From contig OY282370.1 in assembly GCA_958295745.1 (NCBI GenBank), positions 2,330,548-2,394,547 of the forward strand: a DNA stretch of 64,000 nt, given 5' to 3'. Shown here piece after piece: positions 54,548 through 63,848 of this stretch; position 1 is the first letter of the stretch, and each line of letters starts with the position of its first letter. Position numbers and translations under genes: made by a program. The notes below the pieces were generated by a model that worked only from the letters and a program-made list of their open reading frames with translations, was not told the origin of the DNA and did not search any database. Source of the DNA: an uncultured Acidimicrobiia bacterium (lineage in GTDB: Bacteria; Actinomycetota; Acidimicrobiia; Spongiisociales; Spongiisociaceae).

Positions 54548-56506
54548 GTGTCCGAGCGCACCATCGAAAGCCTCTTGCAAGAAGACCGCACCTTCCCCCC
54601 GTCACCGGACTTCACCGCCCAGGCCAACGCCCGACCCGGCCTGCACGAGGAGGCGGCGTCCGATCCGGCCGCCTATTGGGAGGCCCAGGCGAAGAACCGC
54701 GTAACCTGGTTCAAGGACCCCACCGTGGTGCTGGACGATTCGAACCCGCCCTTCTACAAGTGGTTCACCGACGGCGAGCTGAACATCGCCTACAACTGCC
54801 TCGACCGGCACATAGAGGCGGGCCAAGGCGGCAAGGTGGCCTACTACTGGGAGGGTGAACCCGGGGACGAGCGGGTGCTCACCTACCAGGATCTGTACGA
54901 GGAGGTGTGCCGCTTCGCCAACGGGCTCCGCTCCATAGGGGTGGAGAAGGGCGACCGGATCGCCGTTTACATGGGCATGGTCCCGGAGCTCGCCATAGCG
55001 ATGCTGGCCTGCGCCCGCATCGGCGCCGCCCACAGCGTGATCTTCGGGGGGTTCTCCTCCGACGCCATCGTCGACCGGGTGGAGGACGCCGGGGCCCGGG
55101 TGCTCATCACCTGCGACGGAGCCTGGCGGCGGGGGGGCGTGGTCGATCTGAAGGGGGCGGCCGACCGGGCCATGGAGCGCACCGACCTGATCCGGCACTG
55201 CATCGTGCTGCGCCGCACCGAGAACGATGCGGCTATGGAACCGGGGCGGGACATCTGGTGGCACGACCTGGTGGAGGGCCAGGCCGCCGAATGCCCGCCC
55301 GAGGTGATGAACGCCGAGGATCTGCTCTACATCCTGTACACGTCGGGCACCACCGCCAAGCCCAAGGGCATCATGCACACCACCGGCGGATACCTGGTGG
55401 GCGCCGCCGCCACCCACAGCTACGTGTTCGACATCAAGCCCGACCGGGACATCTGGTGGTGCGCCGCCGACATCGGATGGGTGACCGGCCACACCTACAT
55501 CGTCTACGGCCCGCTTGCCAACCGGACCACCTCGGTCATGTACGAGGGGACTCCCGACCACCCCGACCTGGACCGGCTCTGGTCGATAGCCGCCAAATAC
55601 GGGGTGACCCAGCTCTACACCGCCCCCACCGCCATCCGGGCCTTCATGAAATGGGGCGAGCAGTACCCGCAGCGCCACGACCTGTCCTCGCTGCGCCTGC
55701 TGGGGACGGTGGGCGAGCCGATCAACCCCGAGGCGTGGATGTGGTACCAGGAGCACATCGGCGGGGGAACCGCCCCGGTCGTGGACACCTGGTGGCAGAC
55801 CGAGACCGGTTCGATCATGATCTCGCCCCTGCCGGGCATCACCGCCACCAAGCCGGGGAGCGCCACCACCCCCATGCCGGGCATCGAAACCGACGTGGTG
55901 GACGAGCAGGGCGCACCGGTGCCCGGAGGCGGGGGCGGCTACCTGGTGATCCGCAACCCCTGGCCTTCCATGCTCCGCTCCATATGGGGCGACGACCAGC
56001 GGTACGTCGACACCTACTGGTCCCGCTTCGAGGGCCTCTACTTCCCGGGGGACGGCGCCAAGCGGGACGAGGACGGCTACCTGTGGCTGCTGGGCCGGGT
56101 GGACGACGTGATGCTGGTGTCGGGCCACAACATCTCGACCATGGAGGTCGAGTCGGCCCTGGTCTCCCATCCGTCGGTGGCGGAGGCGGCGGTGGTGGGC
56201 CGGAGCGACCCCCTCACCGGCCAGGCCATAGCCGCCTTCGTGAGCCTGCGGGGCGGTTTCGAGGGAGGCGATGACCTGATCGACGCCCTGCGGGACCACG
56301 TGGCCAACTCGATCGGGCCGATCGCCAAGCCCAAGAGCATCGTCTTCACCCCCGACGTTCCCAAGACGCGCTCGGGGAAGATCATGCGGCGGCTGCTGAG
56401 GGACATATCCGAACAGCGCAAGCTGGGTGATGTGACCACCCTCGCCAACGCCGATATCGTGGCCGAGATCGCCGAGAAGGCGGCCGCCGCCCCTTCGGAG
56501 GATTGA
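54548..56506 (+). CDS. acsA: acetyl-CoA synthetase (AMP-forming)
   Basis: Acs activates acetate to acetyl-CoA via acetyl-AMP. The 652-aa protein has the usual length. Motifs: GEPGDERVLTYQDLYEEV, the P-loop-like YTSGTTAKPKGIMHTTGGYL, WWCAADIGWVTGHTYI, DTWWQTETGSIMI, and the C-terminal KTRSGKIMRRLLR, whose Lys is the known acetylation-controlled residue. GTG 54548 is close to GAGGAG and encodes MSERTIESLL; the frame is open upstream but not conserved-looking. fabI follows 23 bases later. Confidence 0.94.
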   Translation: MSERTIESLLQEDRTFPPSPDFTAQANARPGLHEEAASDPAAYWEAQAKNRVTWFKDPTVVLDDSNPPFYKWFTDGELNIAYNCLDRHIEAGQGGKVAYYWEGEPGDERVLTYQDLYEEVCRFANGLRSIGVEKGDRIAVYMGMVPELAIAMLACARIGAAHSVIFGGFSSDAIVDRVEDAGARVLITCDGAWRRGGVVDLKGAADRAMERTDLIRHCIVLRRTENDAAMEPGRDIWWHDLVEGQAAECPPEVMNAEDLLYILYTSGTTAKPKGIMHTTGGYLVGAAATHSYVFDIKPDRDIWWCAADIGWVTGHTYIVYGPLANRTTSVMYEGTPDHPDLDRLWSIAAKYGVTQLYTAPTAIRAFMKWGEQYPQRHDLSSLRLLGTVGEPINPEAWMWYQEHIGGGTAPVVDTWWQTETGSIMISPLPGITATKPGSATTPMPGIETDVVDEQGAPVPGGGGGYLVIRNPWPSMLRSIWGDDQRYVDTYWSRFEGLYFPGDGAKRDEDGYLWLLGRVDDVMLVSGHNISTMEVESALVSHPSVAEAAVVGRSDPLTGQAIAAFVSLRGGFEGGDDLIDALRDHVANSIGPIAKPKSIVFTPDVPKTRSGKIMRRLLRDISEQRKLGDVTTLANADIVAEIAEKAAAAPSED

Positions 56507-56529
56507 CCCGACCGGGGGAGGGAACCCAT

Positions 56530-57321
56530 ATGCTGCTTACCGACAAAAGGTTGCTGATAACCGGCGTGCTCACCCACGGCTCGATCGCCTGGCACACCGC
56601 CCGGGTGGCCCAGGAGCAGGGGGCCGAGCTGGTACTGACCGGTTTCGGGCGGGGGATGCGCCTCACCGAGCGGTCCGCCCGGCGGCTGCCCGACCCCCCC
56701 GACGTGTTCGAGCTCGACATCAACGACCCGGCCCACATGGAGCGGCTGGCGGCCGAGCTGGACGGACGGTGGGGCCGCCTGGACGGGGCGGTCCACGCCA
56801 TCGCCTACGCCCCGGAGGACGCCCTGGGGGGAAATTTCCTGACCACCCCCTCCGAGAGCGCCGCTCTGGCCTTCACCACCTCGGCCTTCTCCTACAAGAC
56901 CCTGGCGGTGGGCCTGCTCCCCCTGTTCGAGAAGGCAGGCGGGGGGGCGCTGGTCACCCTCGACTTCGACAACAGCACCCAGGCCTGGCCCTCCTACGAC
57001 TGGATGGGGGTGTGCAAGGCGGCCCTGGCCTCGGTGACCCGCTACCTGGCCCGCGACCTGGGGTCCTCCAACGTGCGGGTCAACGCGGTGTCGGCCGGGC
57101 CGCTGGCAACCGTGGCGGCCAAGGGCATCGCCGGCTTCTCCCGCTTCCAGGATGTCTGGGACGAGCGCGCCCCCCTCGCCTGGGACGCCGCCGACCCCAC
57201 CCCGGTGGCCAACATGATCTGCGTGATGCTGTCCGACTTCTCCACCAAGGTGACCGGCGAGGTGATCCACGTGGACGGCGGCTTCCACGCCGTAGCCGTC
57301 GGCGACCACCCCTCGGAGTAG
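56530..57321 (+). CDS. fabI: enoyl-[acyl-carrier-protein] reductase (InhA-like FabI)
   Basis: The last reductive step of fatty-acid elongation. The 263-aa protein starts at ATG 56530, after GGGGGAGGG. It has the FabI glycine loop ITGVLTHGSIAWHTARVAQE, VHAIAYAPEDALGG, and the catalytic YDWMGVCKAAL (Tyr-x6-Lys). Segments LDFDNSTQAWPSYDWMG and SAGPLATVAAKGIAGF align by eye better with mycobacterial InhA than with E. coli FabI, including the Phe in LDFD. The frame is open to 56503 but without a ribosome-binding site. Confidence 0.92.
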   Translation: MLLTDKRLLITGVLTHGSIAWHTARVAQEQGAELVLTGFGRGMRLTERSARRLPDPPDVFELDINDPAHMERLAAELDGRWGRLDGAVHAIAYAPEDALGGNFLTTPSESAALAFTTSAFSYKTLAVGLLPLFEKAGGGALVTLDFDNSTQAWPSYDWMGVCKAALASVTRYLARDLGSSNVRVNAVSAGPLATVAAKGIAGFSRFQDVWDERAPLAWDAADPTPVANMICVMLSDFSTKVTGEVIHVDGGFHAVAVGDHPSE

Positions 57322-57610
57322 ACGGCGGAAACCCCTTATCCGCCGATAGAACGAGCATCCTCCGATGAGGGCACGACCCTCTGGTTACCCTCTGCCGTTA
57401 CAGCGTGATCGGATCAGTCGGCGGCCGAGATCCGATTCAACGGGCCCGGCCAGCGGAGTATCTTCCGGTCGGACGTAACCAACTAACCTTGTAATTTCCA
57501 GAAAGTTATAGATGATAATACAGTGCTGGAAGCCCAAGATTGCTCTATGTGATCTCGTATCTGCTTACCAGGTCTTTATCATCGAATCGAAACAAAGCAA
57601 GACATGAATG
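57322..57610. other. 289-bp spacer, partly AT-rich, no gene seen
   Basis: A weak hairpin (CGGCGGA...TCCGCCG, 57323-57345) follows the fabI stop without a T tail. From about 57475 the sequence turns AT-rich (ATTTCCAGAAAGTTATAGAT). No toxin ORF is present next to the antitoxin-like gene on either strand. Confidence 0.5.
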
Positions 57611-57913
57611 TCAAGGAGTTCCGAGCTTTTCATCCCATTTCTTGTCGAACTTGGCTTCCCAATCCTCGTCTATAGGACTGATGATATCGCCATAGGATAT
57701 GAGCAGGTGACTGTCCCTTCCCAAGAAAGACTCCTTGGGCTTTTGCGGCTTTGGTCTGGTTGCTTTAAGGATTAGCAGTGTGTGCCCATTTTCGGTCACT
57801 GCTATTTCAGCGCCGTTGTCGGCTGCTTCTTTCATCAGATCCAGACACTCGTCCTTGAACTCCGATGACTCAATGGTTTGGGTGTTGTCCGTCTGGCTGC
57901 TCACGGCCGCCAT
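57611..57913 (-). CDS. Phd/YefM-like antitoxin (orphan)
   Basis: A 100-aa protein with the Phd/YefM-type N-terminal fold: SSEFKDECLDLMKEAADNGA followed by EIAVTENGHTLLILKATRP, the strand where such antitoxins bind operator DNA and their toxin. The C-terminal half (SFLGRDSHLLISYGDIISPI) is longer than the usual toxin-wrapping tail and has a DEDWEAKFDKKWDE end. ATG 57913 has AGGAG eight bases upstream; the frame continues six residues earlier. No PIN or Doc/RelE-type toxin is adjacent, so it is an orphan or its partner was lost. Confidence 0.7.
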   Translation of the reverse strand: MAAVSSQTDNTQTIESSEFKDECLDLMKEAADNGAEIAVTENGHTLLILKATRPKPQKPKESFLGRDSHLLISYGDIISPIDEDWEAKFDKKWDEKLGTP

Positions 57914-58099
57914 GATTCTGCTCCTGTGCACCTGGCGGCCATTCTAAGCACGGCGGTTTCCAACCGTGAACGCCGTCCGCCTGACCGGATCCGCTCCGAG
58001 CGCCTCGGCAGACGGCTCGTTGGGTAACCTCGCGGGGTCGGCGTCGGTATGCCCGTCGTCGGGTGGATGAAGGCAACCGGAGGACAGGGAGGACGGATC

Positions 58100-59298
58100 T
58101 TGCCCCTTGGGAGCGAGCAGGCCAAGCCGCAGAGCGGCGGCGACCTCTTCATTGTCGACAACAGTCTCTCCGGATGGACGGGTCTGGAGTACCTGCGCCA
58201 GTGGACGGACCTGGCCAAGTCCTTCGACATAGCCACCGGGTTCTTCGAGATCGGCGCCCTGCTCGCCCTCGACGGCAGATGGCAGCAGCTGGACAAGATG
58301 CGCATCCTCATGGGGGATCAGGTGTCGTTGAAGACCAAGGCGGCCTTCGCCGATGCCCTGCAAAGCCGGATGGGCCGCCTCGACCTCAGCCTCGAAGGCG
58401 AGAAAGATCCCAATCCCTTCCTCAACGGGGTGGATGCCGTTGTGGAGGCCATTCGAAGCGGGAAGATCGAATGCCGCGTCTACCGGAAGAAGAAGTTCCA
58501 CGCCAAGGCCTATATCACCCACGCCAAGTTCGATGTCATAGGCGCCCAGGCGCTGGTCGGGTCCAGCAACTTCACCCGGCCGGGCCTCACGCAGAACATC
58601 GAGCTGAACATCCAGATACAGAGCGGTCAAGAGGTGGCCCAGCTGCAGAATTGGTTCGAGGCGCACTGGGTCGCTGCCGAGCCGGTCGAAGAAGAGGTGC
58701 TGAGAGTTGTCACCCGGCACACCCGGCCCTACACCCCGTTCGAGGTATATGCCAAGGCCCTGCACGAGTATTTCCGAGGCCACGAGCTGACCGCCGGTGA
58801 ATGGGACGAGAACAGGTCACGGATGTTCCCGGCCCTCGACCGCTACCAGCAGGAGGGTTACTGGTCGCTGATGAAGATCGCCCGCCGGTACGGGGGCGCC
58901 TTCCTCTGCGACGGGGTCGGCCTCGGCAAGACCTTCGTGGGGCTGATGCTCATCGAGCGGCTGGTGCTGCACGAGAACAAGCGGGTGGTGGTGTTCGCAC
59001 CCAAGGCCGCCAAGGAAGGCGTATGGGAACCGCACCTGCGTCAATGGCTGCCCCACCTGGGCGGGTTCGGCGGCTCGGGCGACTTCTCCGATCTGGTCCT
59101 GTTCAGCCACACCGACCTGCACCGCAAGGGTGACTTCCCCGCACGGTTCCAGCGCATCACCGAGCTGGCAGACGCTGTGATCGTCGACGAGGCCCACCAT
59201 TTCCGCAACCGGGGCAGCCGCGGCGACCCCGACGAAGAGGAGGACCGCCGCTCCCGTTACTGGCGGCTCTACGACCTGCTCGACCACGCGGACCGCTT
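58100..59298 (+). pseudogene. truncated PLD-domain SNF2-like helicase
   Basis: I start at TTG 58100, seven bases after AGGGAGG. The N-terminal domain resembles phospholipase D-like nucleases (FHAKAYITHAKF, HxK motif; GSSNFTRPGLTQN). A helicase domain follows: motif I in CDGVGLGKTFVGLML, VVFAPKAAKEGVWEPHL, and DEAHHFRNRG (DEAH). The gene stops resembling a helicase at LYDLLDHADR, just where motif III (TATP) is expected; the frame then runs through non-conserved sequence to 59515. Intact family members are around 1,000 aa. A second frame (59299-59505, ending FDIEYIHVQDASWGVTSF) looks like a genuine C-terminal tail, so an internal deletion is as likely as an insertion. Confidence 0.8.
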
Positions 59299-59317
59299 GA
59301 CCTCTTCGAAGAGGTCA
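59298..59317. repeat. 20-bp perfect palindrome at the helicase break
   Basis: TGACCTCTTCGAAGAGGTCA reads identically on both strands and sits exactly where helicase similarity ends. It could be the footprint of the rearrangement, a recombination or regulator site, or coincidence. Confidence 0.75.
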
Positions 59318-59525
59318 TCGCTGGCCCCTCATCCTCCCCCAACCCACCGAGCCGACCGCAAACCCCTGAGATCCCGAGGTATCGGTGGTGGTGGCCTGCC
59401 TGCGTATCCCGATTTTTTGGCGATCTGCGTTTATACGGCCCCCTGGGGTTTGATATCGAGTATATTCACGTTCAGGACGCTTCTTGGGGTGTTACTAGCT
59501 TCTGAGAAGGTATAGGAGGGTAGGC

Positions 59526-60551
59526 ATGGCGCGTAGCGATCTTCTTATCTCGTTGATAAGAGCAGTGACGGGTGAAGACAAGACTGGTGTCCGTGCAGCG
59601 ATGGAGGCCATCATCGCCGATGAGCGGGCCAAGCGGCACAATGTTCTGGCGGATCGCCTAACCGAAGCGATGAGTGTCAATGGCGATCAGCCTGTCGCGG
59701 CTAAGTTCATCGGCCAGAACAGCCTACGACATCGCGAGTTTCTGCTTGAGATGACGCCTCGTCGCCGGATTGAGGACTTGGTCCTGTCCGATCTCAACAG
59801 GCAGGCTTGTAACGAGCTGATCGAAGAGCAACATCGGAGTGGGCTATTGCGAGCCAACTCGTTGGAGCCGCGGCATCGCGTACTTTTGGTTGGGCCTCCT
59901 GGCAACGGCAAGACATCATTGGCAGAAGCTATAGCGGAAGCACTAGCAGTATCCTTCTTTATTGTTCGCTATGAAACAATTATTGGCAGTTTTTTAGGAG
60001 AGACAGCTTCGCGACTAAAGCGGGTTTTTGACTACGCCCGCACGACTCCCTGTGTCCTCTTCTTTGATGAATTTGACGCGGTGGGTAAGGAGCGCGGAGA
60101 CGTTCATGAGACCGGTGAGATTAAGCGTGTAGTCTCATCACTGCTGATGCAAGTGGACGATCTGCCTAGTTACACGGTGGTGGTGGCAGCCACGAATCAT
60201 CCTGAGCTGTTGGATCGGGCTACCTGGCGGCGGTTTCAGTTGCGCTTAACTCTCAACCCGCCCACCCGGCGGGAGCTCACCGCCTATATAACCCGGTTCG
60301 CAGAATCCTTTGAAGAACCACTGGGCCGAACCGCCGAGACAATAGCCAAAAGGCTAGGGTATATCAGCTTTGCCGAAGCCGAGGAATTTTGTCGTGATGT
60401 GCGACGGCAGCATATACTCTCCTTAGGAGAAGAGAAGTTGAAGGCTATAGTAGCCGAACGCTTGACACATTGGACTAAGCGGTCGCAGGCTCTCAAGGAG
60501 GTATCGAATGGTGGAGTTCCCAATACTCAAAATCCCGATCCCCGAGGATAA
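59526..60551 (+). CDS. AAA+ ATPase, IetA-like (partner of subtilisin-like protease)
   Basis: A 341-aa AAA+ ATPase. Walker A is VGPPGNGKTSLAEA (residues 122-135), Walker B VLFFDEFDAVGKE, sensor 1 AATNH, and the arginine finger region TWRRFQLRL. ATG 59526 has AGGAGGG upstream. Its 3' end overlaps the protease gene by 44 bases, so the two are co-translated. A small AAA ATPase beside a subtilisin-like protease is the hallmark of IetAS modules, first known for plasmid incompatibility (toxin/antitoxin-like) and later listed as an antiphage system. Base composition is clearly lower in GC than the chromosome, indicating transfer. IetAS naming is by context and motifs. Confidence 0.8.
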   Translation: MARSDLLISLIRAVTGEDKTGVRAAMEAIIADERAKRHNVLADRLTEAMSVNGDQPVAAKFIGQNSLRHREFLLEMTPRRRIEDLVLSDLNRQACNELIEEQHRSGLLRANSLEPRHRVLLVGPPGNGKTSLAEAIAEALAVSFFIVRYETIIGSFLGETASRLKRVFDYARTTPCVLFFDEFDAVGKERGDVHETGEIKRVVSSLLMQVDDLPSYTVVVAATNHPELLDRATWRRFQLRLTLNPPTRRELTAYITRFAESFEEPLGRTAETIAKRLGYISFAEAEEFCRDVRRQHILSLGEEKLKAIVAERLTHWTKRSQALKEVSNGGVPNTQNPDPRG

Positions 60552-63112
60552 GCAACGTCCTCGTGGTTACGGCGGATCTTCTAAACCCAGGTTTCCCGAT
60601 CGCCGGAATCAGATTCAACGGATCGGTCCTACTTTTCAACGTCTCCAGGATGTTCTGGCGCGTGATCCGTTGATCCTGCGACAAGATCCGGCTGGCATCG
60701 CCCCCGAACGCGCTCTTGTGTTAGAGATCGCAGGATCAGTTGATAAGTTTTATGAGGCGGTTGACCGTGTCCATGGACTGGAATTTCTTGGAGAAGAAGA
60801 TAGGGAGTTCAACGCGAACGAAGATTTTTATGTACCTGATACACGAAAAGGTCGAGAGGGAAAAATCCGATACGATAAACAGGTCAGTGGCCAGCTGTAT
60901 TTAGCCATGCCTGATACACAAGCCCTCCAACAGATGGTTAGTCTTTGGGTTCGCTACCAGAAGGGAGAGCCTTTTGATAGAGGCTTTGCTCCGTGGCTTA
61001 ATGCATTCAAACAACTCTATGATATTCGGGCGTGGGGACCGAAAGATAGAATCCCCGAAGAGATTATTGACTATCTGAACAGTGAACTTGCCGCTCGACC
61101 ACATACTAACTTACGACTGGAGGTTGAACTCTGGAGTTATCAAAGTACCAATAAGAGACAACAGGCCTTCGAAAGATTTGAAGAAGCTGTTCGTATCTCC
61201 GGTGGTGAGATCATTCACCATACCTCAATCCCACAAATTGCTTATGAAGCAGTCCTAATTGACCTGCCATCCTCCAAGGTACGCTCTCTGGTACAAAGGG
61301 AGGAGGTAGATCTTGTTATTTGTGATGATGTGATGCTTATACGACCCCAGTCTACTATATCCTTTCCTACAGAAGTGAACGAGATTGATATAAGTACTCA
61401 ACCAGTTGAGCCACCCTTTCCTGAGGATAATTCACCGATTGTAGGGCTGTTTGATGGTGTTCCTGTACAAGGTCACCGACTGCTGGATGGTCGCATTGTC
61501 TTAGACGACCCCGACGATCTAAATGATCTTAGTGTTGTATCGGAACGCCATCACGGTACTGAAATGGCATCCTTGATACTTCATGGCGATCGAAATCTCA
61601 GAGAATTTTCCGTTGCAACGCTCAATTTATTTCCGACCAGTACTCTATGCTCCTGGCAACGGAAAAAGAGAACAATTCCAACCGGATCGTCTGCTGATTG
61701 ACACCATATATCGTGCCATTATTCGTATGAAGATTGGAGACAAAGAAGGTGAGGCAACAGGACCAGATGTCTTTATTATCAATCTATCCCTTGGGGATCC
61801 CAGGCGACCCTTTACTAAGTCAATAAGTCCATGGGGACGATTACTTGATTACTTGGCTTATAAATTTGGAATTATATTCATAGTAAGTGCAGGTAATATT
61901 TCTGGATCTTTGCAGATCTCGAGTTTCAGTGGAATTACGGATTGGGAGGAAGCTACACAGGGGGAACGTGAACGTGGGATTCTTGAAGCTCTACACCAGC
62001 AACGATCGCAACGAACTTTACTATCACCGGCGGAGGCGCTGAATGTTATAACTGTTGGATCTTGGCATGAGGATGCTCACACCAACACCCAACAGTCATA
62101 TGATGAAGTTTCATATGATGTTTTCCCTTCCTACACAAAAGAAGGCCCAAACATTACTTCAGCCTTGGGTTTAGGATACCGTAAGATAATCAAACCAGAT
62201 ATTTATATGCCAGGAGGTAAGGAAAATATACGGGTAATGGGCGGCGGAAGTCAACTAATAATGCGGCCCGTGCCTCCAGGCCGTTTCTACGGAATAAAAG
62301 TTGCCATTCCAGATCCGCATGGGCAACTTGACCGAGAAGGGCTTATATCAGGATCAAGCGTGGCTGCTGCCCTTGCCACACGAGCAGTACATCGGTTGTT
62401 TGATGCTCTGATGGATAAAGACAGTGAGGGGACTTTAATTGATGCAGATCCATCGTACTATGGTGTAGTCCTTAAAGCCCTACTTGTTCACCGCTCTCGT
62501 TGGAGTAATCTAGGAGTCATACTTGACGATATATTCAGGCCTATTGGTCAAGGCAGGTATGTAGAACATCGAGACAACATCACAAGTTTTATTGGCTATG
62601 GAAGGCCTGTTATTGAAGAAGCTATGAGTTGTGCTCCTAATCGGGCAACACTAGTGGGATATGGCAATATCACCGCCGGTGGACCTTCCCACTTGTTCAG
62701 GGTTCCTTTACCTTTAAGTCTGGATCGGGTTGTTGAACAGCGCTCTATTACATTGACCCTTGCCTGGTTTTCACCAGTTAATGTCCGACGTCAGATTTAT
62801 AGGAGGGCAAAACTGGAGATCAAGCCGGATAATTTCAAAGATAAAGTAGGTGTTGAGCGTCTTCGTTTCCAGCCGTCCGACAAGTCCGTGCCTCGCGGAA
62901 CCATTTCTCACACACATTATAAGGGTAAACGATCCGTAAAATTTGTTGACGACGGTAATCTGGCCTTCCAGGTTTTTTGTCGTGCTCAGGGCGGACATCT
63001 TGATCAGCCGATCAAATACGGCTTGGCTGTTACCGTTGAAGCGGGTGAACATATCCCTGTATATCAGGAAATACGAAGCCGTCTCGCGGTACAACCTAGA
63101 ATATCTGGATAG
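60508..63112 (+). pseudogene. subtilisin-like (S8) serine protease, IetS-like, split by a one-base frameshift
   Basis: Two overlapping frames form one protease of about 867 aa. The first (60508-61701) has an N-terminal region without known domain, then the S8 Asp motif VGLFDGVP and His motif HHGTEMASL. The second (61583-63112) continues RPVLYAPGNGK, NLSLGD, the Asn block FIVSAGN and the Ser motif GLISGSSVAAALA. Removing one T from the TTTT at 61606-61609 joins EF directly to PLQRSIYFRPV, restoring a continuous reading. As assembled the catalytic triad is split between two products. It could be a real mutation, a homopolymer sequencing error, or +1 frameshifting. AT-rich relative to neighbours; ends overlapping the convergent MOSC-like gene. 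Confidence 0.8.
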
Positions 63113-63686
63113 GAGAACGGATGGCTACCTCAGTGCCCGGTAGTATGTCGTAGGGTTCTATTCGGTCGTATGCTAGGAGGTATCCGCGCAGGCCTTGGCT
63201 TAGCTCGCGGCGGGTGTCGGCGGCTTCTTCGGCGGACAGGTCGGGTCGGTTCAGGACGTAGCGGGCGAACGGGGCGCAGGCCACTGCCGGCATGGCAGGG
63301 TACAGCTCTATCGCATCCTCGCCGTGGCCGATTCGCACGCCTCCGGCTATCTCCTCGGGGGTGATCACTCGGTCGGAGGAGACGATCAGGTTCTCGCCCG
63401 CCGCACCCAGAGGGATCGGGCGGTGGGCGTTCCATACCCGCCGGTAGTTGCCCTCGAAGCCGATCAGCAAGGCTCGGTGGAGCGCGACCGGCCTGCGGTC
63501 CGGGAAGGTCTGGTGGTGGCTGTCGAGCATCCAGGCGTTCCCGTCGAACCCGATCACCCCCTCGGCGCTGACGCGGGCTCGGCTCACTTCCCGCAGGGGA
63601 GCGGGGTCGAACACGGGGCCCAAGCGGATCCTGGTGCAGCTGACCTGCATCTTCACCACCGACCCGATCGTTACCCACTCGCTCAT
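63096..63686 (-). CDS. MOSC-domain-like protein
   Basis: A 196-aa cytoplasmic protein starting at ATG 63686 after AAGGAAGG. The order of motifs fits MOSC sulfur-carrier domains: WVTIGSVVKMQVS at the N-terminus, DSHHQTFPDR in the middle, GAAGENLIVSSD, and ACAPFARYVL with a possible active Cys. The family binds or transfers sulfur (as with molybdenum cofactor sulfurase C-termini); the substrate here is unknown. The last ~6 codons lie in the AT-rich end of the protease gene, so its original C-terminus may have been altered by the insertion. Confidence 0.6.
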   Translation of the reverse strand: MSEWVTIGSVVKMQVSCTRIRLGPVFDPAPLREVSRARVSAEGVIGFDGNAWMLDSHHQTFPDRRPVALHRALLIGFEGNYRRVWNAHRPIPLGAAGENLIVSSDRVITPEEIAGGVRIGHGEDAIELYPAMPAVACAPFARYVLNRPDLSAEEAADTRRELSQGLRGYLLAYDRIEPYDILPGTEVAIRSPIQIF

Positions 63687-63848
63687 CGCCGCCTTCCTTG
63701 GACGGGCAACAGGATAGATGAGAAGGAGGCCTCGCCGAAGCGGGGAAGCAGGGAAGGGAACAGGCCTCTCCCAAGTGGATGGCGGCGGGGTGCGGGGCGT
63801 ACCATGGCCGGGACGGATGATGGACGCCGATGGACAGGGAGGACGTGT

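Noticed and set aside
59299-59515. Continuation of the helicase frame to 59515 as a genuine C-terminus
   Set aside because: After residue ~400 the frame turns into Pro/Ser/Arg-rich sequence with no helicase motifs, and helicase motifs III-VI are absent; it is read-through past the break.
61583-63112. Independent 509-aa gene starting at ATG 61583
   Set aside because: It begins inside the protease's conserved region, has no ribosome-binding site, and carries only the Ser half of the catalytic triad; it is the 3' part of the frameshifted protease.
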